A stretch of 64,000 bases of DNA. It comes from Protonemura montana. Lineage: Eukaryota > Arthropoda > Insecta > Plecoptera > Nemouridae. The DNA lies in assembly GCA_947568835.1 (NCBI GenBank), contig OX387605.1:9614418-9678417 (forward strand). The letters run 5' to 3'. Of the stretch, positions 1 through 13,200 are shown piece after piece. The notes beneath the pieces were generated by a model. The model made no database searches. It worked only from the letters and a program-made list of their open reading frames with translations, and was not told where the DNA came from. The position numbers were made by a program, and so were the translations under genes. How positions within the stretch are numbered: the first letter of the stretch is position 1; every line of letters begins with the position of its first letter.

Positions 1-236
1 CATTAAAACAATATTTTACCACCGCTCGGTCATTTATTGTTTTTAAATCATAGCTTGCGTTGAAAACACACATTGAAACTATTCGGTTAATGACGGATTA
101 CCTCGCGAAAGCGCGAACCGATTCTCTTAATAATTGATGGCACCGACAGGACGGCAATGGAATCATAAATGTTCCTGGTTTAGTCGACCGGTTCTACAAT
201 GTATTATATTCAAAAACCCGCAACTCTTCACTCTCC

Positions 237-265
237 AATAATAATAATAATAATAATAATAATAA
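237..265. repeat. (AAT)n microsatellite, LINE tail
   Basis: About nine to ten AAT units on the plus strand. It directly abuts the LINE 3'UTR and is best read as its simple-repeat 3' tail. Confidence 0.8.
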
Positions 266-479
266 GTTTATTGTCGAGATCAACATAAAATGTTACAGGA
301 CAGTCAGAGTTTATGATACATTTACAATACAATACATACAATTTTCACAGATGATGACAGTATTCCGACACAGAGTAAAAGCATTTCTCAATTAAAAATT
401 GTTTTAAGCTATTTGCAAATTTCTGTCTTCCTTTAATGTTTTTAATTTTTGCCGGTAGCGCATTATATAGTTTAATAGT
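237..479 (-). mobile_element. Non-LTR retrotransposon (LINE) 3' end, 5'-truncated
   Basis: On the minus strand the last codons of a reverse-transcriptase ORF are readable from about 479 to a TGA at 347-345: TIKLYNALPAKIKNIKGRQK, then FANSLKQFLIEKCFYSVSEY and CHHL. The LYN-LP-xIK...KF--LK-FLIEKCFYSVSE pattern is typical of the C-terminus of CR1/Jockey-type LINE ORF2 proteins. A short 3'UTR follows and ends in an (ATT)n tail at 265-237. Upstream of 479 the frame meets a stop, so the copy is truncated or decayed. Confidence 0.72.
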
Positions 480-616
480 TGGCGTTTAAGTCATGAAGAA
501 ATTGTAGTTTCATATGAATTGCTTCATCACATACATTTCAAGAATCGGGTAGATATCAAGCTATCCAAGATTTCAGTGATAACGAGTAATCATTTTGTAA
601 GAAACCAGCAGTGAAA

Positions 617-649
617 CCCTAACCTAGGTTAGGTTAGGTTTCCCTAACC
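617..649. repeat. Interstitial TTAGG/CCTAA telomere-like block
   Basis: CCCTAACC is followed by AGGTTAGGTTAGG and another CCCTAACC, so TTAGG units occur in both orientations. TTAGG is the ancestral arthropod telomere unit. The block is too short to be a chromosome end, so it is an interstitial copy. It supports an arthropod origin. Confidence 0.6.
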
Positions 650-3118
650 TTTCAATAATATTATACTATGAATATTTGCATACCATCAGAATGACATGGG
701 ATGAAGATTTCCTGGCGATATGCACGGCACAGCAATTCTGGCATGTTGTGTGGGATCGAGAGAAATCAAACACAGGTTTACCAAAGAGCGGCTCAAGCAG
801 AATATCCTATGATTGAATTCGACAACCGTGGATGAGATGTAGTCCCTCTATTCAAAATAGCAATCCACATTCGATGCCGATTTTTTTTGAGCGTGGAAAA
901 GCCCACGCAAGGCAATTTCATACCGGACATACAAATACATGCTGTTTTCCATTGTAGTACACCAATATCGATCGGTCAGCAAAATCTATCTGTCAATCAC
1001 AGACCTCGCAAGGAATATTGCATTACTCTTATAAACTGAAATATGAAATGGGGAAAAATTGAAATTAAAGGTCTGGGAAAAGCTTCAAATAATTTGCGTA
1101 TGCACTTTATATCTGACACAATGCTGAGTCATATTTGGAACAAGGTTATTAAGTAAATTATAAATATCTATAGAAGCAGGTACCGGTAAAGTGACCTATT
1201 TAATAGTTAGGTTCAACTAAATTTGAATAGCACGACCATCCAACCACTGACATCTTAAAACTACATTCCTTGCCTTGAGGTACTTATGAGTTATAAAATC
1301 CCATGTCCTGCCTCGCAGCAAGGTATATGAAAAGTTGAAGCTTTCGTTACTCTGCCAAGTTCCCTATAGCGGCAGCACAAGATTGCTCCTCTCTTTTTTG
1401 GCCAAGGGCTCTCACCACACCAAGGAGGTGCACTTCACAAACCGAATCAGTTCGCCGGAAGAACACCCTTATCGTCGCTCAAACTCGACGAATGGTAGAT
1501 AGAGAAAAATACGTGCACACTGGATTTGATGATAACATTGGGATGTAGGTACGATGAATCTGGAGAAGAAAACGGTGTTTATAATTAATAGGAGTAACAG
1601 GCTTTATTTTACAGCGTTCCTGGATGTAAGAAAACAATTCAAGAACCAGCGAGAGGAAAAAAGACAAAACTGGATTCGATTAAAAAATAACCTTTCATTG
1701 ATTACAGTTCCAAAGCTTACTAACTATTCAGTTGGAAAATTAGGGAGGGAAATAATCAATGATCCCAAGATTAACATTTTATTTTTATCTGTCAACCTTA
1801 ATGATCTTGTATTTTTCTTTCGAACTTTGTCTCCCCAGCAATAATAGAAACGCAAGTCGCGAACTTCTTGGTCTCGACTGCTCGCGATGGGATGGGCAAG
1901 ACGCTAGATGCAAAGTTTTAATGCCTTATATACCGGATTGATTCTAAGCGTTCGCAATACGTTATATGGAGACAAGCCATTGATTGCTTGCTGCTAGTTA
2001 AAACTTGAACCGGCGTCCTGGATCTCCAATAAAACGGCGATACTCGTAAAACGGAAGCTTCCGAGGGAGACCTATTCTTTGCAGGGCTCATCCCAATACA
2101 AAGTTCGAAATCAACCCGAGAAAAATCGTCACTTATAACTCTGCGATGATAGGTGTACTCGACATCTCTTGGGCATCTATTGTGTACGTACACTACGTAC
2201 GGGATAAATATTAATGCAATCTTTGCGCATAATTCGCAGAGAGAAAAGCTCATGACTAATGTACTAGAACCGCGCCACGGAAACTAGTTCACAAACTTCT
2301 ATCAAAACGGTGTATTTGTTCGCGAAGCATATCTAGCCAACGCCCGTTCGTTAAGTTATTTGCACAAGGTTATTGTTATGGTGGAACTATGGAAGTCAAG
2401 CTGGAGACGTTTTCCTCTCTAAGTTATGTTCTGTGGTATGGGATTACAATTACCAAAGAAATTGAAGGAACTTTTCGTTGTTTTCTAATGCGACAAAGGA
2501 AGTTCAACAGATTTATTTTTATTTGAGCGTACAAATTAAAGGGTATTGTGATGATAATTGGTGATTCAGCATCCCATTAAATACCTTGCTTTAAGTCCCA
2601 CCTAAAATAACTGCAGAAATAAAGATCAAATTCGTTGTTTTTAGTAATGACAAGGATTTATACGACTGCCGTTATATTCTACGTCAAAACACATTTCCTA
2701 TAATGTAGCACCTCCCTGCAATCGCTGGTGCAATGCAAAAACCCATCATATCAATTAGCTAAGTATTCCATCGGTCTAATGGATGACACAATACACCTAC
2801 ACATCAATTAATTAATTTGTGTCAAATTGTTCGGCTAAACATTTCACTTGAGCTCCATCACCAAATATTACTATTATTGGAAAACAAATCGAGCGAATGA
2901 TTAATACATTCATCGCTTTGTCATTGGCAATGTCATTACTATAGCAGTCGTCGACGGCGTCGGCACCGTCTTTGTTTCGACGTCTTTATTGTTGTAACGC
3001 GGAGCGATTCTTAAATAGCGTCGCGAGTTGCATTGTGGGACTCGGTGCAGATGCCGTAACAAACAGATATTGTAATTATTACTCGATGTGGTAGAATCAC
3101 GTGGTACCCCTGCTACCA

Positions 3119-3133
3119 CCCCCCCCCCCCCCC
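3119..3133. repeat. C15 homopolymer
   Basis: Fifteen consecutive C on the plus strand inside a CCACC-rich stretch. Length is prone to assembly error. Confidence 0.9.
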
Positions 3134-5148
3134 TACCATACGGAACCACGCAAAAGGGAAACGTCTTGAATATAAACGTTCCGCGGAGAGGAATTTTGTA
3201 ATTAGTGCTCCGAAGACAAATCTTGTGACATATTAAATTGATGTCAACGCATTGTAATCCCCCAACACTGAAGCCAGACCTTTGTATAATGGCCACTTAA
3301 AATTAATTAGAACGTTGAAATGCGTGCTAATGTTGGGTAAAGGTCTGCGAATCAATGTTCAGACGTATTTTGCACTGATTTACCAAATGTTGGAGCAGAG
3401 AGAGCCGATTATTACAGCCAAACACGACTTGCGAACCGATAATGAAATGAAATTCAAGGAAGAAAACATAAAAACACTTTTGTTAAGCCTCTTTTAGAGT
3501 AAGTACTTTAATTTTGAGGTTCACTGTCGTTTTCAGGGTGGGAACATCGGTGTCTCACAGCTAATGTCACGTCATTATTTTAACGCTTCGTTGTCTCTGA
3601 CCTACTACTGTTAGCTGTAGCTGTACCTCCTCCTGGAAACTTTTTACTCAACACATATTGTCATTCCATTATTTTTATTGCTTTGTCTGTCACCTGCCGT
3701 ACTCATTTAGAAAATTGAAGACGTACAGTCGTGAAGAAGGATCTTCTTAGAATTTTCTTTAGTAATGCTGGTTATCTTCCGCGACGAATGTCGTTGTTAA
3801 ATGGAAATAATTGCGATTATTGCACTAGGTACATTCCACGCGCAGTATATTATTAGCTTGCGTATAATATGGAGGCTATTGGTCCACATTATGATGATTT
3901 GACGATTGTTTGTTCTCCTTTCATCATCACCGCCCATGGATGCGACTAGACCATGCATATGCCCAGCGTAACCAGTAGCTGTCATTGTTGTAACAAATTC
4001 CATAATTAGTGGTACATTTCTATGATGTCACAGAAGGAATGTTCAATTACCGTTAGCCTATTCCATTGTCAAGTGCTGCTACCAATCACAGCACCGACTG
4101 CCTGACTGTTTGCTACATTGTTGGTTCGATGACAATTGACAAACACCAGTCTGCAGATGGCAACCTGCTGCACTTTTTTGTCGGAAAAGTTAAATGTTAT
4201 GACATTCCACATACAATTTTTTTCTTAGACAAAATTTCTAGAAATGCATACCTTTATGATCCATTAAATTCGTAGAAGTAAAGCAATATCAACGCATTTT
4301 ATAATTTACCCGTCAAGGTTTTAAATAAAAAATAACAACTTCACATTGTAAATAACATAGTAGAATTGTTTTGATTAATTTTCTGTGCGGAAATTGTCCC
4401 CGTTTCTAGTGGAATTCTGAAACTATGTTTGGTTTTTCTTTTACAAAGCTCGATTTTGATTGGCCGGTAAAAATTTGTGTTTCCAATTGAAGTTAGTGCT
4501 TATCTACGCTGAAAGCTCTCTTGTTTTAGTCGCCGAGGGGCTCCATATTTAAAATTTGGTAGTAATTACACCTTCACCCACACATATTTATGTGAACGTA
4601 GATTATAGAAAAAAAACAAAAAAAACACACACATTTCGAAGTAGTAACGAGCCGTAAAATTGTCAGATGATTTTAAAATTAGCAAACAAAAATAATTAAT
4701 CAGAACATATGTTATTTTTGCAATGAAGGTTAATGAAACACTCAGAAATTTATACAAACATGCATTACAAGCATAAGTTTTATAATAAAACCATCGTAAT
4801 GTAATTAAACAACTATTTAAAACTTGGTTTCCTGATGCCGTGTTAAACTACTAATAATTCAAAACCAGTGCCAAGGCTAGATAAAGTAGATCATAGTAAT
4901 AAAATCAGTTTTTTTAACGTGTCAAAGATTAACGGTTGGTCCAAAGCAATGGATTTAAATTAACTTACTTTTTCTCACACGTCCCATGTAAGTTAGTCTC
5001 GTAGCTAAGTTTTCCTTGAGTGTAGAAAAACTGTAAATGATAAGGATGATGTCACTGTCCATTAAATATGCTAATGCATTGCCCGGACATGGAAAGAGTG
5101 TCTTAAAAGCTGTTTCTATTCTATTATTTTTATTTATCGTAACTCCTA

Positions 5149-5215
5149 GACGCAGACCGCAGAGCAATTTTACGGCACCCCGAATGCAGCCCGCAGAGCA
5201 AACCTGGCACCTCCA
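5149..5215 (+). repeat. Dispersed repeat, two tandem diverged units
   Basis: Two adjacent diverged units share GCAG(A/C)CCGCAGAGCAA followed by GGCACC. The second unit ends TGGCACCTCCACTG. Related copies occur at 10164-10195, 26503-26550 and 26677-26727, so this is an interspersed repeat, probably a transposon fragment. Confidence 0.6.
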
Positions 5216-8119
5216 CTGTTGAACTCTGAAAGGTTTATTATTGCCCCATGTTTATCTTAAAGTGGCTGCTGAACTATTTCTGTTTGAGTTCAGAAATTGA
5301 CTTGCATAGGCTACACTATGTTGGAAATTATTCGTCATTTTCGCTAGTGATTCATGTTGCTTAACAGTATCTGCTCTAACCACAAGAATCATCATCCGAT
5401 GGCTATCAAACCGCAGAAAAATCATATCCTTTATCCCATTAGAACCTGGATCAAAAATTGTAATTTTTACCTCGTAGAGCAATACAAAAATGTTGTCCTA
5501 AATTTTTTATCGCCAACGTTATAAATAGCAACAAAAAATACCCTTCCACCTCCCCCTGTAGGATGAGTTTTCAAAGAAAAAGTTCTCCGTTTCCTAGAGG
5601 TTGCCACGAGCCATGATCCGGCATGTTTTATTATAATCATTGCTATGAGTAGCGTGGGCCAGCGTCGAAGGTCGTGCGTCCCCCTGTCCCCCAATAACGC
5701 ACCGACGCCGCTGCTTCGACGCCGGCGACGGCAGCATCTGGCCGATACGCGGACCACGCATATCAAGTGGCTGCCTCCGCGATGGTCCTGATCAGGCGAC
5801 GTGGTGCACAGCGTCGCGACGCCGCAGCGACGTCGCCGCGGCATCATATTGTATTTCCGACACAAACTTCGACAAAAGAACACACACACACCACATGAAT
5901 AATTGATTCGTCGAGGTGGGCAGGATATTCTTGTCAAAAATTGGGTGATATCTCATTTAAAATTTAAAGTTATTCTTGAGTTTTTGTTATATATTAAGTG
6001 GGTGACGGATGCTGATAAGCATCTCCAAAGCAAGAAGAGTTGGATGTTACCTAATCTTTGTCTTGAGTTGGGAGTTTGTGTAAAATCCAGAAGTATTCAG
6101 ACCCTTTTTTTTCTTTAATTTCCTTACTGCGCAGTTAATCAGATTGCATTTTAAGTTTGAGTTGAAATTGTGAAACATCCTGTCAGATGTCATATGCTCT
6201 GAATTTTAAACCTTGGCTACGCATTCACACGAGACGTACTGAAAGACAAAAGTGCGTTAAATTAGACAGCCGTTTGTAGCAGGCTTTGTTTTATGTCTGT
6301 TTGTCTGTGGTACAAAGTTGCCGCGAGGATCAATGTTTATCGCTCACTCAATTTTGGCGTATAACTTAGCGTTTTTTACCAATGCTAACTGTCATTGTAA
6401 TGAAGATTTAAGAAGAGAAACACTTTCCCTCTTGCTGTATATACCTCCGAGCAGTCCCGTTCACCATCAACACCGAACAAACAAACATATAGAAACAAAC
6501 ATTATCACAGGCGCGAGTGAGAGCGACAAACACACAGAGAGACAGACCGAGAGACCGAGACAGACAAAGTGTGGAAGAGAATGCAGACAGAGAGAAACAA
6601 AAAAGTTTCCAGCCAAAAAAAAAAGCATCACGCGTAGTATTATGCCAAAGTGCCATTATCTTTCGTTTGGTTCCTTCTCTCAGCAAGACCAAGAGAGCCC
6701 AACGTCCAAGTGACAGACGGTTCAAAAGGTTTCGCCCATCTTTCTCGCATTAACAACTTTTGGATTTCATTTATCTTGTCTCCAACATCTAGGCAACGCT
6801 TTTTATGTCTTTATGCCTTCACAGAGTTAGGAGCGCGCAGTCCGACGGTGCCGTGGACCGACAGTCGAATGATTGGAGCCGACTTTTGGGCGTTCCTCGC
6901 AGCGTCAACAACGCGGTGACACACTTATTACAAGATATTTTCATCAGCGACTGACAGACGGTGTCCAACGAATTTCATGCCCGGAAGACATTTATTTTTC
7001 ATGATGTCCATGTCCACACAATAATATAAGATTTCTATCAGCTTAAAGGGCTATGAGAAGCTTTTAGCCGTGCTGATAACATATTTATAATCGTTGGTAT
7101 TGTTAGGACACAATTCATTTTTACTTGCGTACACAACACATAACTGCAAAAAAAAAAAACAGACATTTTATTTGACAGAAAACTAGAAAATTGCTTATAC
7201 TAACCAATTCGTTTCATATTTCGTTGTTAAACCTCCAATCAAAATTGCTGCTTTCGCTAAGTAAAGGCAGCTGTTCCTGCTCAGTAGGCTCCATTACACA
7301 AATTACCGTAAATGCGCCTCTATCAGTATATTCATGTATCTCTCCGTATACCGCACTCTACTTGGAATGGTCAGTGTTAATTATTATAATAAGGTGTTCT
7401 CATTAAAATAACTATTAGATTAATTAAGCCATTAACCTAGTTGCAATGTGATTGTACATGCGTAATTTGGTTACCACTCTCGACACACGTACGAATACTA
7501 ATCAGTAATCAGAACCTGCCAGGTTCACTCCGGTGTAAACTAAATCATTCGATCACCTATTGATTGGTCGATCTCATTAACACGGGCTTGATTGCTTTTA
7601 CTTTCAATAAAAAAAAATGCATATGACACTTTTAAATGCGTAAAAACGTACTTCAAAATAGAGTTTTGCAAGTGTATTTACAGGAATGAAATGTGGCAAT
7701 GAATGCTCCGATATGTTTCAGAAAATGTTTTACAAAACACCAAATGCACCAAATTCATTACTTAAGATCGACCAACATTTGTTTACTAGCAGAAAATTGA
7801 GAGCCAATATTCCTCCAATCCAGCACCCACCTGCAGGACTATATTGACAAATTACAGAGAACCCATCTGCCGGTTCCTCACGCTTGGCCATCGTAACCAA
7901 TCGTCTAATATTCAATGCCTAGCTGAACGGAAGCGATATCCTCGTCTTCCACCATGACTACGTTACCATGATTGGCATCAAATTAACATACGCTCTTGTT
8001 TGACACCTGGGTCATCATTTCGAGTCAGGGCTTTGGACAAAACAATTCCAACAAGCGTCGCTGCATGTGTGGCGTTCATATTTCATAGCTTCTGGCTATA
8101 TAGTGTCGCAACAATAGAA

Positions 8120-8160
8120 TGTGTGTGTGTGTGTGTGTGTGTTTGTGTGTGAGTGTGAGT
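8120..8160. repeat. (TG)n microsatellite
   Basis: About 11 perfect TG units, then an interrupted TTTGTGTGTGAGTGTGAG tail. Confidence 0.9.
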
Positions 8161-8622
8161 GCTGGTTGCAGACACTAGTCTGCCTATAGGAAGTTGAACG
8201 CCATCAAAGTCGCGTGCTCTAATGAATACATGCTGCAGCTACTACACACTTTAGCTTCATCCGCTCTATGGAAATAATTACACCGTCATGCAATATCCAT
8301 TATAATGTTTGGCCTTTGTATTAAAATTTGTGAAATCAGAGGCTTTTATTTAAAAATCCAATTAAAATTTAACTAACCATAGAAGCTTCCATCACGTTGA
8401 AAGATTTTTGTATTTATTTGGTCGATTCTTGGTTCAAGATGTCATCGTGACAGGGTTGTCTCCTTGGGAAAGGAATACAAAGGGAGCAAGGTACTTGGAA
8501 AACAGTGAGACAAGCCTTCTGCAGGACGAAGTAACCTTACTCCCCCCATTCAAAAATATGCTCACCAATCAGAATTCTCGCCATCACCGAATTAATGAGA
8601 CTCGTTTCTTATATAGAAAAAA

Positions 8623-9399
8623 AATTAGACTCTTGTAATTTGTTTTCTTGCTATCTTATGGGTAATGGCAGTTGGTCCAATACTTTCCGCATGGTGCAGA
8701 GTAGAGGAGCAGACGTTAGTTATAGTTCCTGGTAGAACCACTCAAAAGTGTAGCGAGAACTTTTGTTGGCCCGCGAACAAGTTTACGACATTAATTGGTT
8801 TTAGGAAAGTTTTAGGTCAAGGGTTAATATCGTTGTCGGGGAGTTGTCCATACAGTGTATATACCTTTACCTCACGTGGTATGCTATCCATGGCCACGAC
8901 GTCTACTGTGCAGTTCTATTCCTTATTTAAATAGGACTGTGGTCTGGATTCCACAGTCCGACTCTTCAAATAGACACTAACTAACTTTACACAAAAGGTG
9001 GAGATAGAGTTTGCGCTGGGAACACAATCGTGGACATTAAAGTTTGCCAGGAACACCCCGAAGAACAGATCGTTGGACTGGTAGTTTACGCTGCCATTAT
9101 TTATGAGTATTGGCTTTGTTGGAGTATTAGCATGAATGGTCGCGATTCTTGTCGTTGGTTATGGATGACTATGGTATTGCCACTGACATATGACTCTGAA
9201 TGAGCCTTTCTTAGCACTGAGTTCAGAAAACACAACCTTTGGGCTTACTTCACTTCTTCGTTTCATTGGTTTGGTAACGAAAGGATAGACGCTAAAAAAT
9301 CTCAAACAAATTGTTGTCAAGGAACGATGAATGCACTGCTGAGGTGGTTTGGTGCGTTGGTATACCAAAGCTAGGGTGTAATAACTCCTTATACCTCTA
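8623..9399 (-). pseudogene. Possible decayed coding relic, family unknown
   Basis: One minus-strand frame from about 9399 to 8623 has only four internal stops in about 258 codons, fewer than expected in AT-rich DNA. Stretches read like protein, for example TRIATIHANTPTKPILINNG, VNYQSNDLFFGVFLANFNVH and AMDSIPREVKVYTLYGQLPD. The plus strand is also fairly open (ORF 8665-8934), so the coding strand is uncertain. No family was recognised. A transposon relic is the likeliest explanation. A perfect 9-bp hairpin sits inside at 8934-8959. Confidence 0.3.
8934..8959. repeat. Perfect 9-bp hairpin
   Basis: GGACTGTGG, an 8-nt loop, then CCACAGTCC. It lies inside the decayed relic; function unknown. Confidence 0.8.
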
Positions 9400-9784
9400 C
9401 AACTATTGCACCGTATTCACCAGAAATCAAGGCAGAGCATGTATTTCTTAAAATTAATTCTGATGTAATTTCTATAGCCGATTAATTTAAAAACCAAAGT
9501 GATGAAAAAAAAAGTCTCTCTGAATTACTATGTTATGTGAAAATCATTCACATTTTCTTGAGACATTTTACAAGGGTTTATAATCCTGTCAACCCTTGAT
9601 CACTGGCGGCAAGACAGCGGTAGGAAAATTTCCAGTCATTCCAAAGAAATGCAATAAGATTGTTTTTGAACATTCACTGAATATTAAACGGGTTCTTTTG
9701 TATGTTATTTGCCGTAGAATGGAACTTTCATATTACGTAGTATTTGAATTTTAAAAAGTTTTTCCTTCCTCCTTTCTCCTTCCT

Positions 9785-9786
<2 letters not shown>

Positions 9787-9815
<29 letters not shown>

Positions 9816-10200
9816 GAAAAGAATGATATTTTATTTCAACACATGTCTGGAAGTTAGTGAACTGCGAGCTGGATGATGCGGAAAAGTCAAGGGCTGATAA
9901 GTTTAGTCTTCATCTTGGCATATCTACATAGAGGGGATCTCCCAGGAGGCTTCGCCAGCGGATAGGCTTGTTCAAACTTTGAACGATACCGTCGAAGCAG
10001 AACTCTCATGGGATTCTCACAGGAATAGAGAAAAACTACGCTCTTACTTTCATCAGATCTCAAAATTTCTGGAATGTGTAGTTAGCGATGATCTTTTAAA
10101 AAAGTGGTGCCAAAAAATGTTTCACTAGAATTTTGATAAAAGATATGAGTTTTTAGAAGTATTACCCCTGAACATCTGCGGGCTGCCCGCAGAGGATTTT
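9787..10200 (-). mobile_element. Retroposed relic with A29 tail
   Basis: On the minus strand this shows a readable frame, a short 3'UTR, AATAAA (9835-9830) and then 29 consecutive A (9815-9787), the order left by retroposition of a polyadenylated RNA. The frame runs from about 10200 to a TGA at 9889-9887 with one internal TAA (about 10086) and includes ESKSVVFLYSCENPMRVLLR and AYPLAKPPGRSPLCRYAKMK. The protein family was not recognised. It could be a processed pseudogene or a non-autonomous or LINE-type element; a dispersed-repeat core near 10164-10195 favours an element. No target duplication was found. Confidence 0.5.
10164..10195 (+). repeat. Dispersed repeat copy with GC-rich palindrome
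   Basis: CCCCTGAA...GCCCGCAGAG matches the core of the dispersed repeat at 5.2 and 26.5 kb. This copy includes TCTGCGGGC-T-GCCCGCAGA, a perfect 9-bp inverted repeat with a 1-nt centre. Confidence 0.5.
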
Positions 10201-13200
10201 TTAACTAGAAGAATTCAAATTCCCTAGTTTTCACCAATGTTATTCAGAAATTTTTTACCAAAAACTGTTACATTACGAATCATTAAAAGCAAATGTATTT
10301 TTAAGCACTTATTAACATGTTCATTACCATGAAATTTACGCAAAAGTATGATCGCAGAATACAATTATCAAATAGTCGATTTATGATTTCAGATTTTTTT
10401 TTGTAAAACAAGATAAAAAAAAAAAACGCTAAAACTCTTCAAGACTTAAATTCATCTAGGATTTACTGATATTATCCTACTCTGGCGAAGCGACGGCCAT
10501 GAATAGGATTGGCGTACGTACGCGATTCCGTTGCATTATGCATTAGCTAGACGTGTACAAATCCTAGGAAGCTGGACTACAACATCAGAACGTAACAGAC
10601 TACAGATTAAACAAGGAATCGATACTATTTATCTACGGTCAGGGTAATCCGCTTAGACGAAATGAGAATCGTCGTTCGTTCCACCGGCAAGCCGGCAGGC
10701 TGGCAAGCTTCACTCCGCTCGCTTGCTTGTTGACTGCGGATCGAGTCGGCGGTGAATGGACGCCAGCGGGTGGGGTTGGCCAACGTGGCGGTCGACACAA
10801 ATGAATGCAGGACGAAAAATAAACGCACAACTACATCCTGAATGGAACGGTTGACAACAACACAAAAAAAAAAGAATACACGAGGGAAAAAAACAAGGAC
10901 AGGGCGACGAACATTTCGGTAATGGAAAGTGAACCGTAGGAATGTGTCCAGTCAATTGTTGCAAAGGGACGAGGAAAATCTTAACTATGTCAGCGAATAA
11001 AAACAAAAAAAAAATGTTACGTTGATTGCGAGAATTCTTTTCCGTTGTTCTTCTTTGAATTTAGTACGTGATTTGGTAGCAAATTAATTGTGACAAATAA
11101 TAACAAAGGACACGCTCAATTTGTCGTGTACCAATCTGAAAACATCTAGGTATCATACACGTGGGCTTTCGTATTTCACGTTGAAACCTTGAAGAGAGAA
11201 AGCCGAGGAAAGCGATTTAAAAAGTCATCTCCATGGTTTTGAAATAACACCATTGCCTTTCATGAAATCTTAGAAGAGGAGTTTGAAGACTTTATCCGGC
11301 GTGTTCGATTATGGCGTTCCAAAGCGCGAGAAAGGCTGTACCAGCACGGATAATAACTTGGTAATCCGCTTAAAGGAGTTGACTTTGGCAAGAAAAGTTT
11401 CATCATTAGGTCGTCCTGCACGGCTCAGCTAAACGAGGCTCACAAATCTGTACATTCTTATTCGAAGCAGGCGTTCGATCGAAAACGAGGCAGAGAGATC
11501 GAAGTGGTGAAGTGTCGGGTAAACTATTAACACCCCGTCAAGGCTGAATTCGATCGCTTTAATTGAAGGAAATATTCTAAGAAATAGATGTGATCCTAGA
11601 ACATGGAAATAAAGTTGACATACTGCCGGTTTATTTAGTGGTTCTTTAAAAAGCTAACAGCCCGTCAATTGTAATATGCTTGGCAACAGCCAGTCAGCTA
11701 GTTTTTTTTGCTAACGCTTCGTTAATAACTTAACGCGCCAAAAATAAGTAAACGAAGATCTTAACTCAAGGTCACAGTAGGGATGAGAGGGAAATGATTA
11801 AAAGGGTAGTTTTGTTTTAAGAAATTGGGCCGACGCCTGTTTTTTTTTCTTACAATTTTTGTTCTTGTATTGCTTAGCCTGAACACAAAAGGCTATTTGT
11901 AACAAATCGACCAAGTTAACCTATCTGCTTCAATTTCTGTTCTCAAAAATATGATGAAACCTTTCTTTCATAACATACAGTTATATACCAAAGATATTAT
12001 TATTTCAAGTTTTTCATGTGAAATCGTGTTTTCCAAGAAATCATTTGAATATACTTGCTCTTGCAAGCTAAAGATACGCATTCATCGGTATAATCTTCGA
12101 AATAGGAGGTGCGCTTTTCCTAGTAATAATTTATCAGTGATCTCGTTCAACGTTTTTATTTTCAAGTTGTATTGAATTCATATTGATGCTGCGTCTGTTA
12201 TGCGGTATGCGGCGCTGGCCAGTTTAACAAACCAACAATTCTAGGAAAGTCGAGATATATTTTACGCCATTTCCAATGCTTTTTTAGGTAGTTTTTATAA
12301 ATGTTATTTCCAGAATTACTAACTGAAAAAAAAAGAAAATTAAATATTTACCGGATTGGTTTCCCCGAAAGAGAAAATAATCGGATCTATCTATGACACT
12401 TACCTTGTGTTCATGATGGTCCATTGGAGTTTCTGGAATCGAAGAGAAAACGCATGCAACAAAATGACTCACTGAAGGTTTTCTATAGTTTCTTTATTTT
12501 TTTTCATCATCATCTAGTCGTGTTACAGCTGAAACATAATTTAATAACCAACATTTCAGTCGTTCTCATAACCGCCATAATTGTCTCGTAATTATTTATA
12601 CATCATTTAGCCCTGCTTTGAGTCTGCCTATTGTGATCTGCAGTGAGGCAACAGTCCCATTTTTATAGGCTCGCTCAAGACGATCTACACACAATTTACA
12701 CACATTCTCTCATTTGAAGCATTTTTGTCATTCTCTCATTTATATAGATAGTATCATCATCTTTACAACATTGTTTCATAACATCACAAAAAAATACCGA
12801 ATAATATTCAACGTGACTGTGGAGAAAGTCTCCTAATTCCGTCGTCTTTGTGTAATATCGTTGAGTAGTTCCACGCGTATCAGCGCTTAAGAAATAGCGA
12901 CATATTTTGTTGCTTATTTCATGTTTATTTAAATTCATACTTTGGTTTAACGATTAGCACATTTATGTTACAAAGACAGTGATCTTTTGTATGTTTAAAA
13001 ATCATAGTATTAAATAATTTTCATCTTATATAGTTGGGTTTAATTAGTTTTCGGCACAGTTTTTTTTTTTACAAGAATCGGTTACATTTTTTGGGAGCTG
13101 GCCTACAATTATTTACACAGACGAGACATTAAGTATATCTGTTTTGATTACAATATACCTGCGTTTCGCATATAAGCTCATGTTAGTTCAACCCTTATAG

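Larger units (their letters stand above)
480..8600. other. Downstream intergenic region, no gene recognised
   Basis: Lies 3' of the DIP gene. It contains the telomere-like block (617-649), a C15 run (3119-3133), GC-rich GACGCC patches (2947-2970, about 5640-5850), a repeat copy at 5149-5215 and a (TG)n tract at 8.1 kb. The ORFs here are short; the longest (5467-5937, minus, 156 codons) is Arg/Cys-rich and follows the GC-rich patch. Confidence 0.7.

Noticed and set aside
5467-5937. 156-codon minus ORF
   Set aside because: Arg/Cys-rich product over a GC-rich islet with no domain or conserved pattern.
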